From the NCBI RefSeq assembly GCF_002000025.1, contig NZ_MUZV01000005.1:186001-250000 (forward strand): a DNA stretch of 64,000 bases, read 5' to 3'. Below the pieces are notes generated by a model. That model saw only the letters and a program-made list of their open reading frames with translations. It made no database searches and was not told the origin of the DNA. Shown here in pieces: positions 1 to 9,146 of the stretch. A program made the position numbers and the translations under genes. The first letter of the stretch is position 1, and every line of letters begins with the position of its first letter. The DNA comes from Cognaticolwellia aestuarii (lineage in GTDB: Bacteria > Pseudomonadota > Gammaproteobacteria > Enterobacterales > Alteromonadaceae).

Positions 1-822
1 TGCATTGGCAAAAGCAAATACCGGTAAAACGATAAAGGCAACTAATGAATGTAGATTGTGCTCCAAAGACTTAAGTGGCGACGACTCGCCTTCTTGGCCT
101 TTAATTGGAATAAAAAACGCTAATACTACACCGGCTAATGTCGCATGTACGCCCGACTTCAATACCGCTATCCACAGAATAATACCAAGGAAAATATAAG
201 GAGCAGTATTCGTTACTCCGCGTTTATTCATAATAAATAAAATGGTGATAACACTGGTGGCAAAAATTAATGACAACATAGATAGTTGGTCAGTATAAAA
301 TAACGCGATAACAATAATAGCGCCTAAATCATCAAATATAGCTAACGACGTTAAAAACACCTTCAGTTGTAATGGCACCTTGCTACCAATAATAGATAAA
401 ATACCTAAAGCAAAAGCGATATCTGTTGCGGTTGGAATTGCCCAACCATTAATGGCTTGAGGATCGTTATAATTAAATGCCACGTAACACAAGGCTGGTA
501 CTAACATACCACCAAAAGCACCTATTGCAGGTAGTGTAATTTGCCCTGGTTGCGAGAGATCACCTTCAAGAAATTCTCGTTTTAGCTCCAAACCCACAAG
601 GAAAAAAAACAGCGCCATCAAACCATCATTAATCCATAACAGCAATGGTTTAGCAATTTCAAACGTACCGACAGACACTTGCACTGGAATGTTCAACAAC
701 ATGTCGTAGTAACTCATCAACGGTGAGTTAGCAATAATCATCGCAGCAACTGCCGCAAACATCAAAATAATGCCACTTGCTGCTTCTAATTTTAAGAAGT
801 CATTAATACTTTTAATAATCAT
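1..822 (-). CDS. nhaA: Na+/H+ antiporter NhaA (partial, 3' end outside window)
   Basis: The first 274 codons are present and the frame is open to the window edge. NhaA is an inner-membrane antiporter that exports Na+ in exchange for protons and supports pH and salt homeostasis. The minus-strand translation shows the family hallmarks in order: an N-terminal [13 protein letters not shown] helix, [23 protein letters not shown] (conserved Asp of the transport site) and [17 protein letters not shown] with the Asp-Asp pair that binds Na+/H+. It ends in the conserved AFANA segment. NhaA is usually about 390 residues, so about 115 are missing. The start is the ATG at 822 behind a GA-rich stretch. It is divergent from an Lrp-type regulator; a regulatory link is possible but not shown. 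Confidence 0.95.
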   Translation of the reverse strand, partial: MIIKSINDFLKLEAASGIILMFAAVAAMIIANSPLMSYYDMLLNIPVQVSVGTFEIAKPLLLWINDGLMALFFFLVGLELKREFLEGDLSQPGQITLPAIGAFGGMLVPALCYVAFNYNDPQAINGWAIPTATDIAFALGILSIIGSKVPLQLKVFLTSLAIFDDLGAIIVIALFYTDQLSMLSLIFATSVITILFIMNKRGVTNTAPYIFLGIILWIAVLKSGVHATLAGVVLAFFIPIKGQEGESSPLKSLEHNLHSLVAFIVLPVFAFANA

Positions 823-1054
823 TTTTTCTCATTTTCTTTTTAGTATGCGGACATAATATGTCACATTAAGCTATTATACAAATCTAGAAGATATAAATTT
901 TATGCTTCATCATTAAATGCTAATAATTCGGAAAGGTATATAAATATCGAAAATAATTCATATTTATGACGCGTATACTGGTAATATTGGATTTAATAAG
1001 TGTAATATCTAATGGATAAAAAACCAAGAGGGCTAACCTCAGGCTAAGGTATTA

Positions 1055-1525
1055 ATGAAAAAACTTGATGATATAGATTTACGTATTCTCACCTTACTCT
1101 ACAAAGATGCGGACATCACCAATAAAGAGCTAGCAGCACAAATTGGCATAGCCCCATCTACTTGTTTAGAGCGTGTTAAGCGCATGAAGCAAAACGGCGT
1201 TATAAACAATGCTTTTATTGATATTAACTTCAAAAGTATTGGCGGAAATATTGAAGCGATTGCGGCAATTAAGTTACAGCCTTATTCAGAATTAATTGTC
1301 AATGAACTCAGAGACGACCTACTCAAGTTACCTGAAATTATCAGCTTGTATCACATGGGTGGCAGTTACGACTACTTTATTCACATGTCGGTAAGAGATA
1401 GTGAACACTTACGTCAATTCGTTTTTAATGCCATAACGTCACGAGAAGAAGTTACAACAGTAGAGACATCACTCATTTTTGAGCACAGCCGAAGTGGTGT
1501 ACTACCTAATTTTGATGAAGAGTAA
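1055..1525 (+). CDS. Lrp/AsnC family transcriptional regulator
   Basis: A 156-residue protein of normal family length. Residues 1-60 form the winged helix-turn-helix (LDDIDLRILTLL, ELAAQIGIAPSTCLERVKRM). Residues about 65-150 form the RAM/AsnC ligand-binding and oligomerisation domain, with the typical ISLYHMGGSYDYFIHM segment. These proteins are feast/famine regulators that often respond to amino acids. The start has a TAAGG ribosome site five bases upstream. It is transcribed away from nhaA across a 230-bp AT-rich spacer. The effector and targets cannot be read from the sequence. Confidence 0.92.
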   Translation: MKKLDDIDLRILTLLYKDADITNKELAAQIGIAPSTCLERVKRMKQNGVINNAFIDINFKSIGGNIEAIAAIKLQPYSELIVNELRDDLLKLPEIISLYHMGGSYDYFIHMSVRDSEHLRQFVFNAITSREEVTTVETSLIFEHSRSGVLPNFDEE

Positions 1526-1553
1526 ATTCTCTACCTAAAAACAATGCCATAAT

Positions 1554-2222
1554 TTAATGCTTAACGAAGTCTTTTGTTTCAAAGTACAAAGGCTTCATTG
1601 TGCCGCAGTTAAGAAATTTGTATTGTAGTTCACTGCGCTTAGGTACCGGTGATGAAGTGTTAAAACGGTTTAAACAACCCGCCTCAATGTCAATACCTAT
1701 AATATGATCATAACTAGGGGCTTGTGATATTCTGTGAATATATAGCTTATAGTTTTGCCTTAATGACACAACGTCATACGCTTGCTTATTACTTGATGGC
1801 TCAATATCGTCCAACCTACGAACATAGAGTTTTTTATCAAATGTCATCGGAATATTCTCATAAACTAACATACCATCTCGTTCAAAATGCCCTGAGTATA
1901 AATCAACATTAAGCACCATTTTTTCTCCACGCATTAAACGCTGTAAGTTAAATGGTTGCGGTTTAATAGTGATAAGATCGCCATCTCTGATGGTTTGCAA
2001 TAACGCCAAATTTTTATTATCTAGTTTATACAATAACTGTACATCATGTGGCTTATGGTACAACGGCATATGCGAGGCATAAATACTAGAGCCTTGAGTA
2101 AATAATGCCATGCCATGCACTCCCATATATGCAGGGTCTAACGGGGGTAATTCTTTAGCTTCCTCTTCAGCAAAGCTTATTTGGCTCAATAAAATTAAAA
2201 TACCCATAAACAATTTTTTCAT
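1554..2222 (-). CDS. Secreted protein of unknown function
   Basis: I do not recognise a family. The chosen start gives an N-terminus MKKLFMGILILLSQISFA, a typical Sec signal peptide with cleavage near residue 18; an in-frame start 14 codons upstream would put a useless extension before it. The mature part is about 205 residues, with few motifs and two cysteines near the C-terminus (AGCLNRF, LNCGTM) that could form a disulfide. It carries a MGVHGMALF segment after the signal peptide. It is probably periplasmic. It is transcribed in the same direction as dnaJ but separated from it by a strong terminator, so it is its own unit. Confidence 0.7.
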   Translation of the reverse strand: MKKLFMGILILLSQISFAEEEAKELPPLDPAYMGVHGMALFTQGSSIYASHMPLYHKPHDVQLLYKLDNKNLALLQTIRDGDLITIKPQPFNLQRLMRGEKMVLNVDLYSGHFERDGMLVYENIPMTFDKKLYVRRLDDIEPSSNKQAYDVVSLRQNYKLYIHRISQAPSYDHIIGIDIEAGCLNRFNTSSPVPKRSELQYKFLNCGTMKPLYFETKDFVKH

Positions 2223-2343
2223 AAATACATTCTCAATATATAGGCTGAGGGAAAGCTTCAGCAAACCACAATTTTTACAGTTAAAACAATTAATACAACT
2301 AAAGCAAGTAATACCATTGCATATTATAGCGAGCTTTCAAATA

Positions 2344-2370
2344 TAAAAAATCCCGCATAGTGCGGGATTT
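2344..2370 (-). terminator. Rho-independent terminator of dnaJ
   Basis: On the minus strand AAATCCCGCA and TGCGGGATTT form a 10-bp stem around a 3-nt loop, followed by a run of T. It lies about 60 bp after the dnaJ stop. Confidence 0.9.
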
Positions 2371-2432
2371 GATTGTGCTGTTACTATCGAATTAACTCAA
2401 TTAAACTTAATGTAAAGTACAATTAATTAAAC

Positions 2433-3572
2433 TTAGCTTTTCAGATCATCGAAGAATTTTTTCACACCGTCAAAGAAACCGGTTTCTTTCGGGCTATGCT
2501 TACTGGTGCTTTTACCCATTTTTTCTTCTAGCTGACGTAATAAGTCAGCTTGATCACCCGATAAACTTACCGGCGTTTCAATCACAACTTTACACATTAA
2601 ATCACCCGTTGAATGGCTACGTACTGATTTAACACCTTTACCACGTAAACGGAACATTTTGCCGGTTTGCGTTTCTTTAGGTATTTTCAGTTTAACCTTA
2701 CCTTCAAGTGTCGGTACTTCAATTTCGCCGCCTAGCGCAGCAGTTGTAAAGCTAATTGGTACTTCACAATATAAATGGTTTTCATCACGAACAAATATTT
2801 TATGTTCGCGAACATTAGCTTGTACATATAAGTCACCCGCTGGTGCACCGTGCTCGCCCGCTTCACCTTCACCAGATAAGCGAATTCTATCACCGGTATC
2901 AACACCTGGCGGTATCTTAACTGATAAAGTTTTGTTCTTCTCAACGCGGCCTTTACCACGACATGAAGTACAAGGATCGCTAATAACTTTACCTTGGCCT
3001 GAACACGTTGGACATGTTTGCTGAACCGCAAACAAACCTTGACGCATTTGCACTTGGCCATGACCATGACAGGTTGTACATGTTTTTGCGCTGGTACCTT
3101 TTTTAGCACCACTGCCGTCACACGGCTCACACGAAACGTAGGTTGGTACTTTAATTTCTAAGGTTTTACCTTTAACAGCTTCTTCTAGCGTTAAGTCAAG
3201 GTTGTATCGTAAATCGCTGCCACGACGTTGACGAGATTGACCGCCTCTACCACGTCCACCACCGCCAAATATATCACCGAAAATATCACCAAAGGCATCG
3301 CCGAAGTCTTGACCGCCGCCAAAACCACCGCCGCCATGGCCACCTTGTTCAAATGCCGCATGGCCATATTGATCATACGCTGCACGCTTTTGATCATCAG
3401 TTAATATTTCATAAGCTTCTTTAACTTCTTTAAACTGTTCTTCTTTTGATTTATCACCTTGAGTTCTATCAGGGTGAAATTTCATTGCTAAACGTTTGTA
3501 AGCTTTTTTGATATCGCGCTCTGCTGCATCTTTTGACACGCCTAGCACTTCATAATAATCGCGTTTTGACAT
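2433..3572 (-). CDS. dnaJ: Chaperone protein DnaJ
   Basis: A 379-residue class I Hsp40 co-chaperone that stimulates DnaK ATPase and delivers unfolded clients. The J domain covers residues 1-70 with the essential HPD at 33-35. A Gly/Phe-rich linker follows ([22 protein letters not shown]). Four CxxCxGxG-type zinc repeats come next ([32 protein letters not shown]), then the C-terminal substrate-binding domains. Length matches the E. coli protein (376). It lies downstream of dnaK on the same strand, with a 310-bp spacer containing a hairpin, so it may be made partly by read-through and partly from its own promoter. Confidence 0.98.
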   Translation of the reverse strand: MSKRDYYEVLGVSKDAAERDIKKAYKRLAMKFHPDRTQGDKSKEEQFKEVKEAYEILTDDQKRAAYDQYGHAAFEQGGHGGGGFGGGQDFGDAFGDIFGDIFGGGGRGRGGQSRQRRGSDLRYNLDLTLEEAVKGKTLEIKVPTYVSCEPCDGSGAKKGTSAKTCTTCHGHGQVQMRQGLFAVQQTCPTCSGQGKVISDPCTSCRGKGRVEKNKTLSVKIPPGVDTGDRIRLSGEGEAGEHGAPAGDLYVQANVREHKIFVRDENHLYCEVPISFTTAALGGEIEVPTLEGKVKLKIPKETQTGKMFRLRGKGVKSVRSHSTGDLMCKVVIETPVSLSGDQADLLRQLEEKMGKSTSKHSPKETGFFDGVKKFFDDLKS

Positions 3573-3716
3573 AGGTTTATTTCTTTACTTCAAATTTGTG
3601 GATACTAATTTGTTTAACTTCTTACTTAGACGCTTTAAAAAACCGATTTAAAACATTAAAAATCTAAGCAAATTAACATCATGTATTAACTAACATTAAT
3701 TGCTGTTTGACATAAT

Positions 3717-3742
3717 AAAGCGCCGATAACTATCGACGCTTT
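3717..3742 (-). terminator. Hairpin in the dnaK-dnaJ spacer (terminator or attenuator)
   Basis: AAAGCG pairs with CGCTTT, and inside that CGAT pairs with ATCG around a 4-nt loop, with one mismatch. It lies in the 310-bp spacer after dnaK, and only a short T-rich tail follows. It could end most dnaK transcripts while allowing some into dnaJ. I see no other gene in this spacer. Confidence 0.6.
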
Positions 3743-3882
3743 AATTGTTTGAACTCAACAACAGGGTTAAGCTTTAAATTGTTACTGTAGCGCTCTAAAG
3801 TAAGATGAACACAACAAGCATACTGTGTATGAGTACATGTTCATGCTGCTTTTGAGCAACACAGAGACAATCAGGCAATTAA

Positions 3883-5808
3883 CTACTTGTCGTCTTTAAC
3901 TTCTTCAAACTCAGCGTCAACAACATCGTCACCACCAGCTGATGAATCTGCGTCAGATGCTTCACCTTCAGGTGCGCCACCTTGTGCTTGAGCTTTCGCT
4001 TGAGCAATTTCCATTAACTTAGCTGAAGCTTCGATAACAGCTTGAGATTTAGCATCAATTTCTTCTTTGCTTTCGCCTTTAAGGGCAACTTCAAGTTCAG
4101 ATAGTGCTGCTTCAATCTTCTCTTTGTCTTCGCTTGGTAAATCGTCACCCGCTTCTTCAATTTGCTTACGCGTTGCGTGAACCATGCCATCAGCTTGGTT
4201 ACGAGCTTGTACAAGCTCTTCAAATTTCGCATCTTCGTCAGCATTTGCTTCTGCGTCGCGTACCATTTGTTCAACTTCATCATCTGATAAACCAGAAGAA
4301 GCTTTAATGGTAATTTTTTGCTCTTTACCTGTGTTCTTATCTTTTGCCGTTACGTGCAAAATACCATCAGCATCTAAATCGAAAGTTACTTCAATTTGTG
4401 GTGTGCCACGTGGTGCTGGGTCAATACCTTCAAGGTTAAACTGACCTAAAGATTTGTTTGCTGAAGCTTGCTTACGCTCACCTTGTACAACATGTACAGT
4501 CACAGCAGCTTGGTTATCGTCAGCCGTTGAGAATGTTTGAGACTGTTTAGTTGGGATAGTGGTGTTTTTATCGATAACTTTCGTCATCACGCCGCCCATA
4601 GTCTCGATACCTAATGATAATGGTGTAACGTCTAATAATAATACGTCTGTTACATCGCCAGAAAGTACGCCGGCTTGAATTGCAGCACCTGCAGCTACAG
4701 CTTCATCAGGGTTAACATCTTTACGAGGTTCTTTACCGAAGAACTCAGTAACCACTTTTTGTACCATTGGCATACGTGTTTGACCACCAACCAAGATAAC
4801 ATCATTTACATCGCTAATTGAAAGGTCAGCATCTTTAAGAGCACGTTTAAGTGGCTCTAGGGTTGCTTTAACCATATCTTCAACTAAAGATTCTAACTTA
4901 GCACGTGTTACTTTGATGTTCATGTGCTTAGGGCCTGAACCATCAGCAGTGATGTACGGTAAGTTAACATCTGTTTGTTGTGCTGAAGAAAGTTCACATT
5001 TCGCTTTTTCTGCCGCTTCTTTCAAACGTTGCATAGCTAATGGATCTTGCGTTAAGTCCATGCCTTGATCTTTCTTGAATTCTGCTACTAGGTAGTTGAT
5101 TAAACGGTTATCAAAGTCTTCACCACCTAAGTGAGTGTCACCATTTGTTGCTAGTACTTCAAACGTGTGCTCGCCTTCAACTTCATCAATTTCGATGATA
5201 GAGATATCAAATGTACCACCACCTAAATCGTATACAGCAACAACTTTATCGCCTTCTTGCTTGTCCATGCCGTAAGCAAGAGCAGCAGCCGTTGGCTCGT
5301 TGATAATACGTTTAACATCAAGACCAGCAATACGACCAGCATCTTTAGTTGCTTGACGTTGTGAATCGTTAAAGTAAGCCGGAACAGTAATTACTGCTTC
5401 AGTAACTTTTTCACCTAAGTAATCTTCAGCTGTTTTTTTCATTTTTGCTAAAACTTCAGCAGAAACTTGTGGAGGAGCGATATTTTTATCACGTGCCGTA
5501 ACCCAAGCATCACCGTTGTCAGCTTTAACAATACCAAATGGCATAATTTCAATATCGCGTTGAACTTCTTCATCTTCAAAACGACGACCAATTAAACGCT
5601 TTATAGCGAATAATGTGTTTTTAGGGTTAGTTACAGACTGGCGCTTAGCTGGTTGACCAACTAATGTTTCGCCTTCTTCGGTGTAAGCAATGATTGATGG
5701 CGTTGTACGATCGCCTTCAGCATTTTCAATTACACGTGCTTTACCACCATCTAGTACAGCAACACAAGAGTTTGTTGTCCCTAGGTCAATACCAATAATT
5801 TTGCCCAT
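3883..5808 (-). CDS. dnaK: Chaperone protein DnaK (Hsp70)
   Basis: A 641-residue ATP-dependent chaperone (E. coli 638). The N-terminal actin-like ATPase domain begins [13 protein letters not shown] and holds the phosphate-binding and adenosine motifs ([22 protein letters not shown]). The interdomain linker is [15 protein letters not shown]. The substrate-binding beta-domain and helical lid follow, and the acidic tail ends EEVKDDK, typical of bacterial DnaK. A GGAG ribosome site lies nine bases upstream. It works with GrpE, encoded just upstream, and DnaJ, encoded downstream. Confidence 0.99.
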   Translation of the reverse strand: MGKIIGIDLGTTNSCVAVLDGGKARVIENAEGDRTTPSIIAYTEEGETLVGQPAKRQSVTNPKNTLFAIKRLIGRRFEDEEVQRDIEIMPFGIVKADNGDAWVTARDKNIAPPQVSAEVLAKMKKTAEDYLGEKVTEAVITVPAYFNDSQRQATKDAGRIAGLDVKRIINEPTAAALAYGMDKQEGDKVVAVYDLGGGTFDISIIEIDEVEGEHTFEVLATNGDTHLGGEDFDNRLINYLVAEFKKDQGMDLTQDPLAMQRLKEAAEKAKCELSSAQQTDVNLPYITADGSGPKHMNIKVTRAKLESLVEDMVKATLEPLKRALKDADLSISDVNDVILVGGQTRMPMVQKVVTEFFGKEPRKDVNPDEAVAAGAAIQAGVLSGDVTDVLLLDVTPLSLGIETMGGVMTKVIDKNTTIPTKQSQTFSTADDNQAAVTVHVVQGERKQASANKSLGQFNLEGIDPAPRGTPQIEVTFDLDADGILHVTAKDKNTGKEQKITIKASSGLSDDEVEQMVRDAEANADEDAKFEELVQARNQADGMVHATRKQIEEAGDDLPSEDKEKIEAALSELEVALKGESKEEIDAKSQAVIEASAKLMEIAQAKAQAQGGAPEGEASDADSSAGGDDVVDAEFEEVKDDK

Positions 5809-5870
5809 CTTTAGGATCTCCGAATACTTATAATGTTAAAAATAAAGATTAAATCTTTCGATGAACAGTT

Positions 5871-5898
5871 AGTGGGGGCAGGAAAAAGTCTTTTCAAC
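5871..5898 (-). promoter_or_regulatory. Sigma32-type heat-shock promoter of dnaK
   Basis: On the minus strand GTTGAAAA and CCCCCACT are separated by 12 nt. This resembles the RpoH consensus CTTGAAA-N11-16-CCCCATNT. It lies about 65 bp before the dnaK start. Confidence 0.65.
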
Positions 5899-6004
5899 TA
5901 TTTTTATCGAAAAAAACTAAAAAATGTTAAATTTTATTTCTGCCACTCTTTATTAAAACCAATTAAGCAGATTATCGACGCGATTATTTCCAAAAAAAAG
6001 TCAT

Positions 6005-6034
6005 AAAAAACCAGACACTTGTCTGGTTTTTTTT
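6005..6034 (-). terminator. Bidirectional terminator between grpE and dnaK
   Basis: CCAGACA and TGTCTGG form the stem core, extended by A and T runs on both sides. It lies about 20 bp after the grpE stop, so grpE and dnaK are probably separate heat-shock units. Confidence 0.88.
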
Positions 6035-6052
6035 ATTTTCTACAGTTCAGTA

Positions 6053-6688
6053 TTATGCAGTAGCATCAACACTTGGTTTAGCTTTTGACACCATCACCAT
6101 TGCAGGGCGAATTAAACGACCATTTAACTCATAACCTTTTTGCATAACGGCAATAACCGTATTCGCTGGTACACCTTCAACTTCTTGCATTGACATCGCT
6201 TGATGCAATTCAGGGTTGAATGGTTGGTCTTGAGGGTCAATGGCTTTAATAGCAAATTTTTCTAGTGAAGCTAACAATCCTTGATAAGTTAACTCAATAC
6301 CTTCAATAATAGCCGTATTGCTTTCATCATCTCTGTCGATACTTTGTAAAGCGCGCTCTAAGTTGTCTACGGTGGTTAACATCTCAGCAGCAAACTTTTC
6401 TAACGCGAATTTACGCGCTTTTTCAACGTCTTGTGCAGCACGACGACGAACATTATCCACTTCTGCTTTTGCGCGAATAACTGAATCTTTTTGGTCAGCA
6501 ACCGTGGCTTTAGCAGCAGCTAACGCTAATTCAAGTTCATTGATTTTCTCTTGTTCTTCACTCATAACCTCGTGTGCATGCTCGTGTTGCACTTCCACTT
6601 GTTCTTCAGCTTGCTCAATAATCTCAGCGGCTAATTTATCTGCTGCTACTTCTTCAGCACTTTTATTTTCTGTTGACTCGTTGGCCAT
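6053..6688 (-). CDS. grpE: Nucleotide exchange factor GrpE
   Basis: The DnaK nucleotide-exchange factor. With the start at MANESTENK the protein has 211 residues; a GGAG sits six bases upstream, while an earlier in-frame ATG would overlap that site. An acidic N-terminal region precedes a long coiled coil (residues about 45-110). The beta-wing domain follows, with the family signature [20 protein letters not shown] and [19 protein letters not shown]. It is divergent from nadK, as in many gammaproteobacteria, and has its own sigma32-like promoter. Confidence 0.97.
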   Translation of the reverse strand: MANESTENKSAEEVAADKLAAEIIEQAEEQVEVQHEHAHEVMSEEQEKINELELALAAAKATVADQKDSVIRAKAEVDNVRRRAAQDVEKARKFALEKFAAEMLTTVDNLERALQSIDRDDESNTAIIEGIELTYQGLLASLEKFAIKAIDPQDQPFNPELHQAMSMQEVEGVPANTVIAVMQKGYELNGRLIRPAMVMVSKAKPSVDATA

Positions 6689-6743
6689 GAAAAACTCCAA
6701 AATAGATCTTAAATTTCAAAATAGGAAAAACACAATACTGCTA

Positions 6744-6772
6744 ATTATGGGGGTTTGTTTTTATGATTCAAG
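6744..6772 (-). promoter_or_regulatory. Sigma32-type heat-shock promoter of grpE
   Basis: The minus strand reads CTTGAATC, an 11-13 nt spacer, then CCCCCATAAT, a close match to the RpoH consensus CTTGAAA / CCCCATNT. It lies about 55 bp before the grpE start. Confidence 0.75.
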
Positions 6773-6873
6773 CACAAAAGTGAATCATTTGGGAAAAAGT
6801 CAACTTTACAAGCGAGTCAAATAGCGCGAAACTGCTGATAGTCCCCAATTACATTCCATATTATAAGCGCTGT

Positions 6874-7755
6874 ATGAGTAACTTATACCAAACCATTGGC
6901 TTAATCGGTAAACCTAATCATGAAGGTGCTACCGCTACTATAGAAGCTTTACATCAGTATTTAACTGACCAAGACTATCAAGTGCTGGTCGAAAACTCAG
7001 TTGCCCAATCGGTAAATATTAACAACATTGCTACCGCATCACTGACCGGTATAGGTGAACAAGCCGATCTCGCTATTGTGATTGGCGGTGACGGTTATAT
7101 GCTTGGTGCAGCACGTGTTTTATCTTGTTATAACGTTGGTGTAATCGGTGTCAACCGAGGCAACTTAGGTTTTCTTACTGATTTATCACCCGATGACTTA
7201 ATTACGCCACTTGACGCCATCTTAAAAGGTAAGTCACGTGCAGAGCAACGCTTTATCATCGAAGCAGAAGTTTATCGCCATGGCAAACTTAAAAGTTCAA
7301 ACAGTGCCGTGAACGAAGCCGTATTACATGCGGGTAAAGTCGCCAACATGATCGAGTTTGAAGTATATATTGATGATTGCTTTATGTTCAGCCAACGCTC
7401 TGACGGCCTCATTGTTTCAACACCTACAGGCTCAACCGCGTATTCAATGTCAGCAGGCGGACCTATTTTAACCCCGAACTTAAACGCATTGTCATTAGTG
7501 CCAATGTTTCCTCATACCTTAACAAGTAGACCCATAGTGGTCGACGGCAACAGCGAAATTAAATTAAAGCTTGCCAACGAGAACTATGAAAATTTACAAG
7601 TGAGCTGCGACGGCCATGTTATTTTAGCCGTAATGCCAGGTGATGAAGTTATCATTAAAAAAAGCGAATTCACTTTACGCTTAATTCACCCTTTAGATCA
7701 CGACTACTTTAATGTTTTACGAAATAAGCTCGGTTGGGGTAATGAATTATACTAA
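6874..7755 (+). CDS. nadK: NAD kinase
   Basis: Phosphorylates NAD+ to NADP+ using ATP in the cytosol. The 293-residue length matches the E. coli enzyme (292). The catalytic GGDG motif is at residues 71-74 ([13 protein letters not shown]). The conserved NEAVLH segment follows, then the Gly-rich [15 protein letters not shown] signature that binds NAD. It is divergent from grpE. In most gammaproteobacteria recN follows directly; here recN lies 4.6 kb away behind an inserted cassette cluster. Confidence 0.97.
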   Translation: MSNLYQTIGLIGKPNHEGATATIEALHQYLTDQDYQVLVENSVAQSVNINNIATASLTGIGEQADLAIVIGGDGYMLGAARVLSCYNVGVIGVNRGNLGFLTDLSPDDLITPLDAILKGKSRAEQRFIIEAEVYRHGKLKSSNSAVNEAVLHAGKVANMIEFEVYIDDCFMFSQRSDGLIVSTPTGSTAYSMSAGGPILTPNLNALSLVPMFPHTLTSRPIVVDGNSEIKLKLANENYENLQVSCDGHVILAVMPGDEVIIKKSEFTLRLIHPLDHDYFNVLRNKLGWGNELY

Positions 7756-8036
7756 GCTTGTTACCTGTTAATTAGCGGCTAGCCTGGGAAATCCAGACAT
7801 GAGTTGAATGGGCAGAGCAATCGCTACCATATTCGTTTTGGACAAAAGCCTATTATCTGCAGCAAGCAACAGAAGAAAAACAGAAATAAAAATAAAAATG
7901 AAAATGAAAAGAAAAACCACATAACACCATCATCAGCGCACTAGCTTTTAAGTAGATACGAATATTATTTCGGTGTTAGAAAACAACTACTGCTTATGGT
8001 GATTCTACCTATCTAGGAACGTTAAAAACAAAGGTT
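7756..8036. other. Gene-free spacer after nadK
   Basis: No convincing reading frame. It contains an A-rich low-complexity run around 7873-7917 (AAATAAAAATG-like repeats). A pair of outward core-like words, CATAACACC and GGTGTTAGA, occurs about 60 bp apart around 7920-7980. These could be a decayed attC end of the neighbouring cassette cluster, but I see no paired inner boxes. Confidence 0.4.
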
Positions 8037-8101
8037 CAGCACGCTTAAAAATGCGCTAAAAAGTCAATTTTAAGGCTTGCGAACCACCTCAGGGCGTGCT
8101 G
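8037..8101 (-). repeat. Inverted repeat at the 3' end of the alpha/beta hydrolase gene
   Basis: CAGCACGC and GCGTGCTG are perfect 8-bp arms 49 bp apart, and the loop holds further short complementary runs (CTTAAAA, TTTTAAG). One arm overlaps the last codons of the gene. It may be a 3' mRNA structure or a rearranged cassette end. Confidence 0.5.
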
Positions 8102-9000
8102 TTAAGGCTGCTGTATACTTTGCTAGATAATAGCTCAAGTTGTTTTACTACCGCTTGTGGCTCTACAAAAAATATATCATGCTCTGTCGTTTTTGAGTAA
8201 GCGATAGTTGTATCCGTAGACATATTAGTATGCATATTTTCAATTGCTAACTTATACATAGCTGCCATTCTAAACCACACATCAGGATGCCAATTTTTTG
8301 ATGGTACACTACCAATACTGTGACCATTTTTAGCCCACAGTAAAACAAAAGGTACGCTACCAAATGTACTCGTTTTTTTTAATTCAAGTTCATTTTTTTT
8401 GAGGTCAATCATAAATGGATTGTAAGTCGTGTTTTTAGGGTTATTAAATACTTCCAGCTCCAATAGCCTTTGTTCATTAATTGATTCAGCATACACCTCT
8501 AAATCCGGTTTCCATTTCGCGACCATATTATAATCTTGTCCGTATTGTGACGGATCAACTAATAATATTCCCTTTACATCATCTGGAAATAGATCATTGT
8601 AGAATCTAACAGGGTAAGAGCCTTTTGAGTGACCTATCATGATATATGGTGGTTTGACACCTGCGTTATTGAGTAATTCTTTTAGTCTAATTGCTGACTT
8701 TTTGTAACTATACGGCTCTGTGATGCGATCACTTTTCCCCATGCCTGCTCTGTCATAAACGCAAATCCTATGTTTACTTTTGACATCATTAATCACCTTG
8801 TTCCATTTACCCTGAGATCCATATCCGTTATAACCAGAACTCACAACTATGGACATCGCCGTTGGTCTCCCATAGCATTCAACATGCAGGCTCAAATCCC
8901 CAGCATTAAACTTTCCACTGAGCTCAGCGGTGCTTTCTTTCGCAGTAGCCACAGAGCTAATTAAAAAAATAATAAAAACAATACTTAATAATAATTTCAT
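8089..9000 (-). CDS. Secreted alpha/beta-hydrolase (cassette A3)
   Basis: A 303-residue hydrolase of the alpha/beta fold. A Sec signal peptide occupies residues 1-20 (LLLSIVFIIFLISSVATA). The nucleophile elbow is GHSKGS with Ser125; CVYDRAGMGKSD is the strand-turn before it, as in proline-iminopeptidase or epoxide-hydrolase-like relatives. A late His in TEHDIFF could complete the triad. It is probably an exported esterase or lipase-like enzyme; the substrate is unknown. An AAGG lies eight bases before the ATG. It is the third of three same-strand hydrolases between nadK and recN and follows an attC-like site, though no clear attC follows it. Confidence 0.82.
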   Translation of the reverse strand: MKLLLSIVFIIFLISSVATAKESTAELSGKFNAGDLSLHVECYGRPTAMSIVVSSGYNGYGSQGKWNKVINDVKSKHRICVYDRAGMGKSDRITEPYSYKKSAIRLKELLNNAGVKPPYIMIGHSKGSYPVRFYNDLFPDDVKGILLVDPSQYGQDYNMVAKWKPDLEVYAESINEQRLLELEVFNNPKNTTYNPFMIDLKKNELELKKTSTFGSVPFVLLWAKNGHSIGSVPSKNWHPDVWFRMAAMYKLAIENMHTNMSTDTTIAYSKTTEHDIFFVEPQAVVKQLELLSSKVYSSLNSTP

Positions 9001-9047
9001 CCATAAACCTTATTTTGACTCAAAACTTGTGAGAAGCCCTCCTCCCC

Positions 9048-9137
9048 CAATAACGAGCTAAGTAGTAGTTGGCTATACTTGTCAGCGAAGTAAAACATAG
9101 CAACTTTTACGTATCCATGTCGATTTTCTTGTTAAAG
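9048..9137 (-). repeat. attC-like recombination site (A2), diverged
   Basis: On the minus strand a TTTAAC core after the serine hydrolase gene pairs with a GTTATTG core before the next gene. Inner arms GTAAAAGTTGCTAT and ATAGCCAACTACTAC are complementary apart from a few mismatches. The cassette end TAGCGCTTTAAC mirrors its own start GTTGAAGCGCTA with one mismatch. It is less well preserved than the other sites. Confidence 0.6.
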
Positions 9138-9146
9138 CGCTACAAT

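Noticed and set aside
5-199. 64-codon plus-strand frame
   Set aside because: Antisense to nhaA, which is clearly coding on the minus strand.
2659-3397. Several frames opposite or within dnaJ
   Set aside because: Shadows produced by the codon bias of dnaJ.
7920-7980. Possible attC-like cores CATAACACC and GGTGTTAGA
   Set aside because: No paired inner boxes and the cassette-end words do not match those of the neighbouring cassette.
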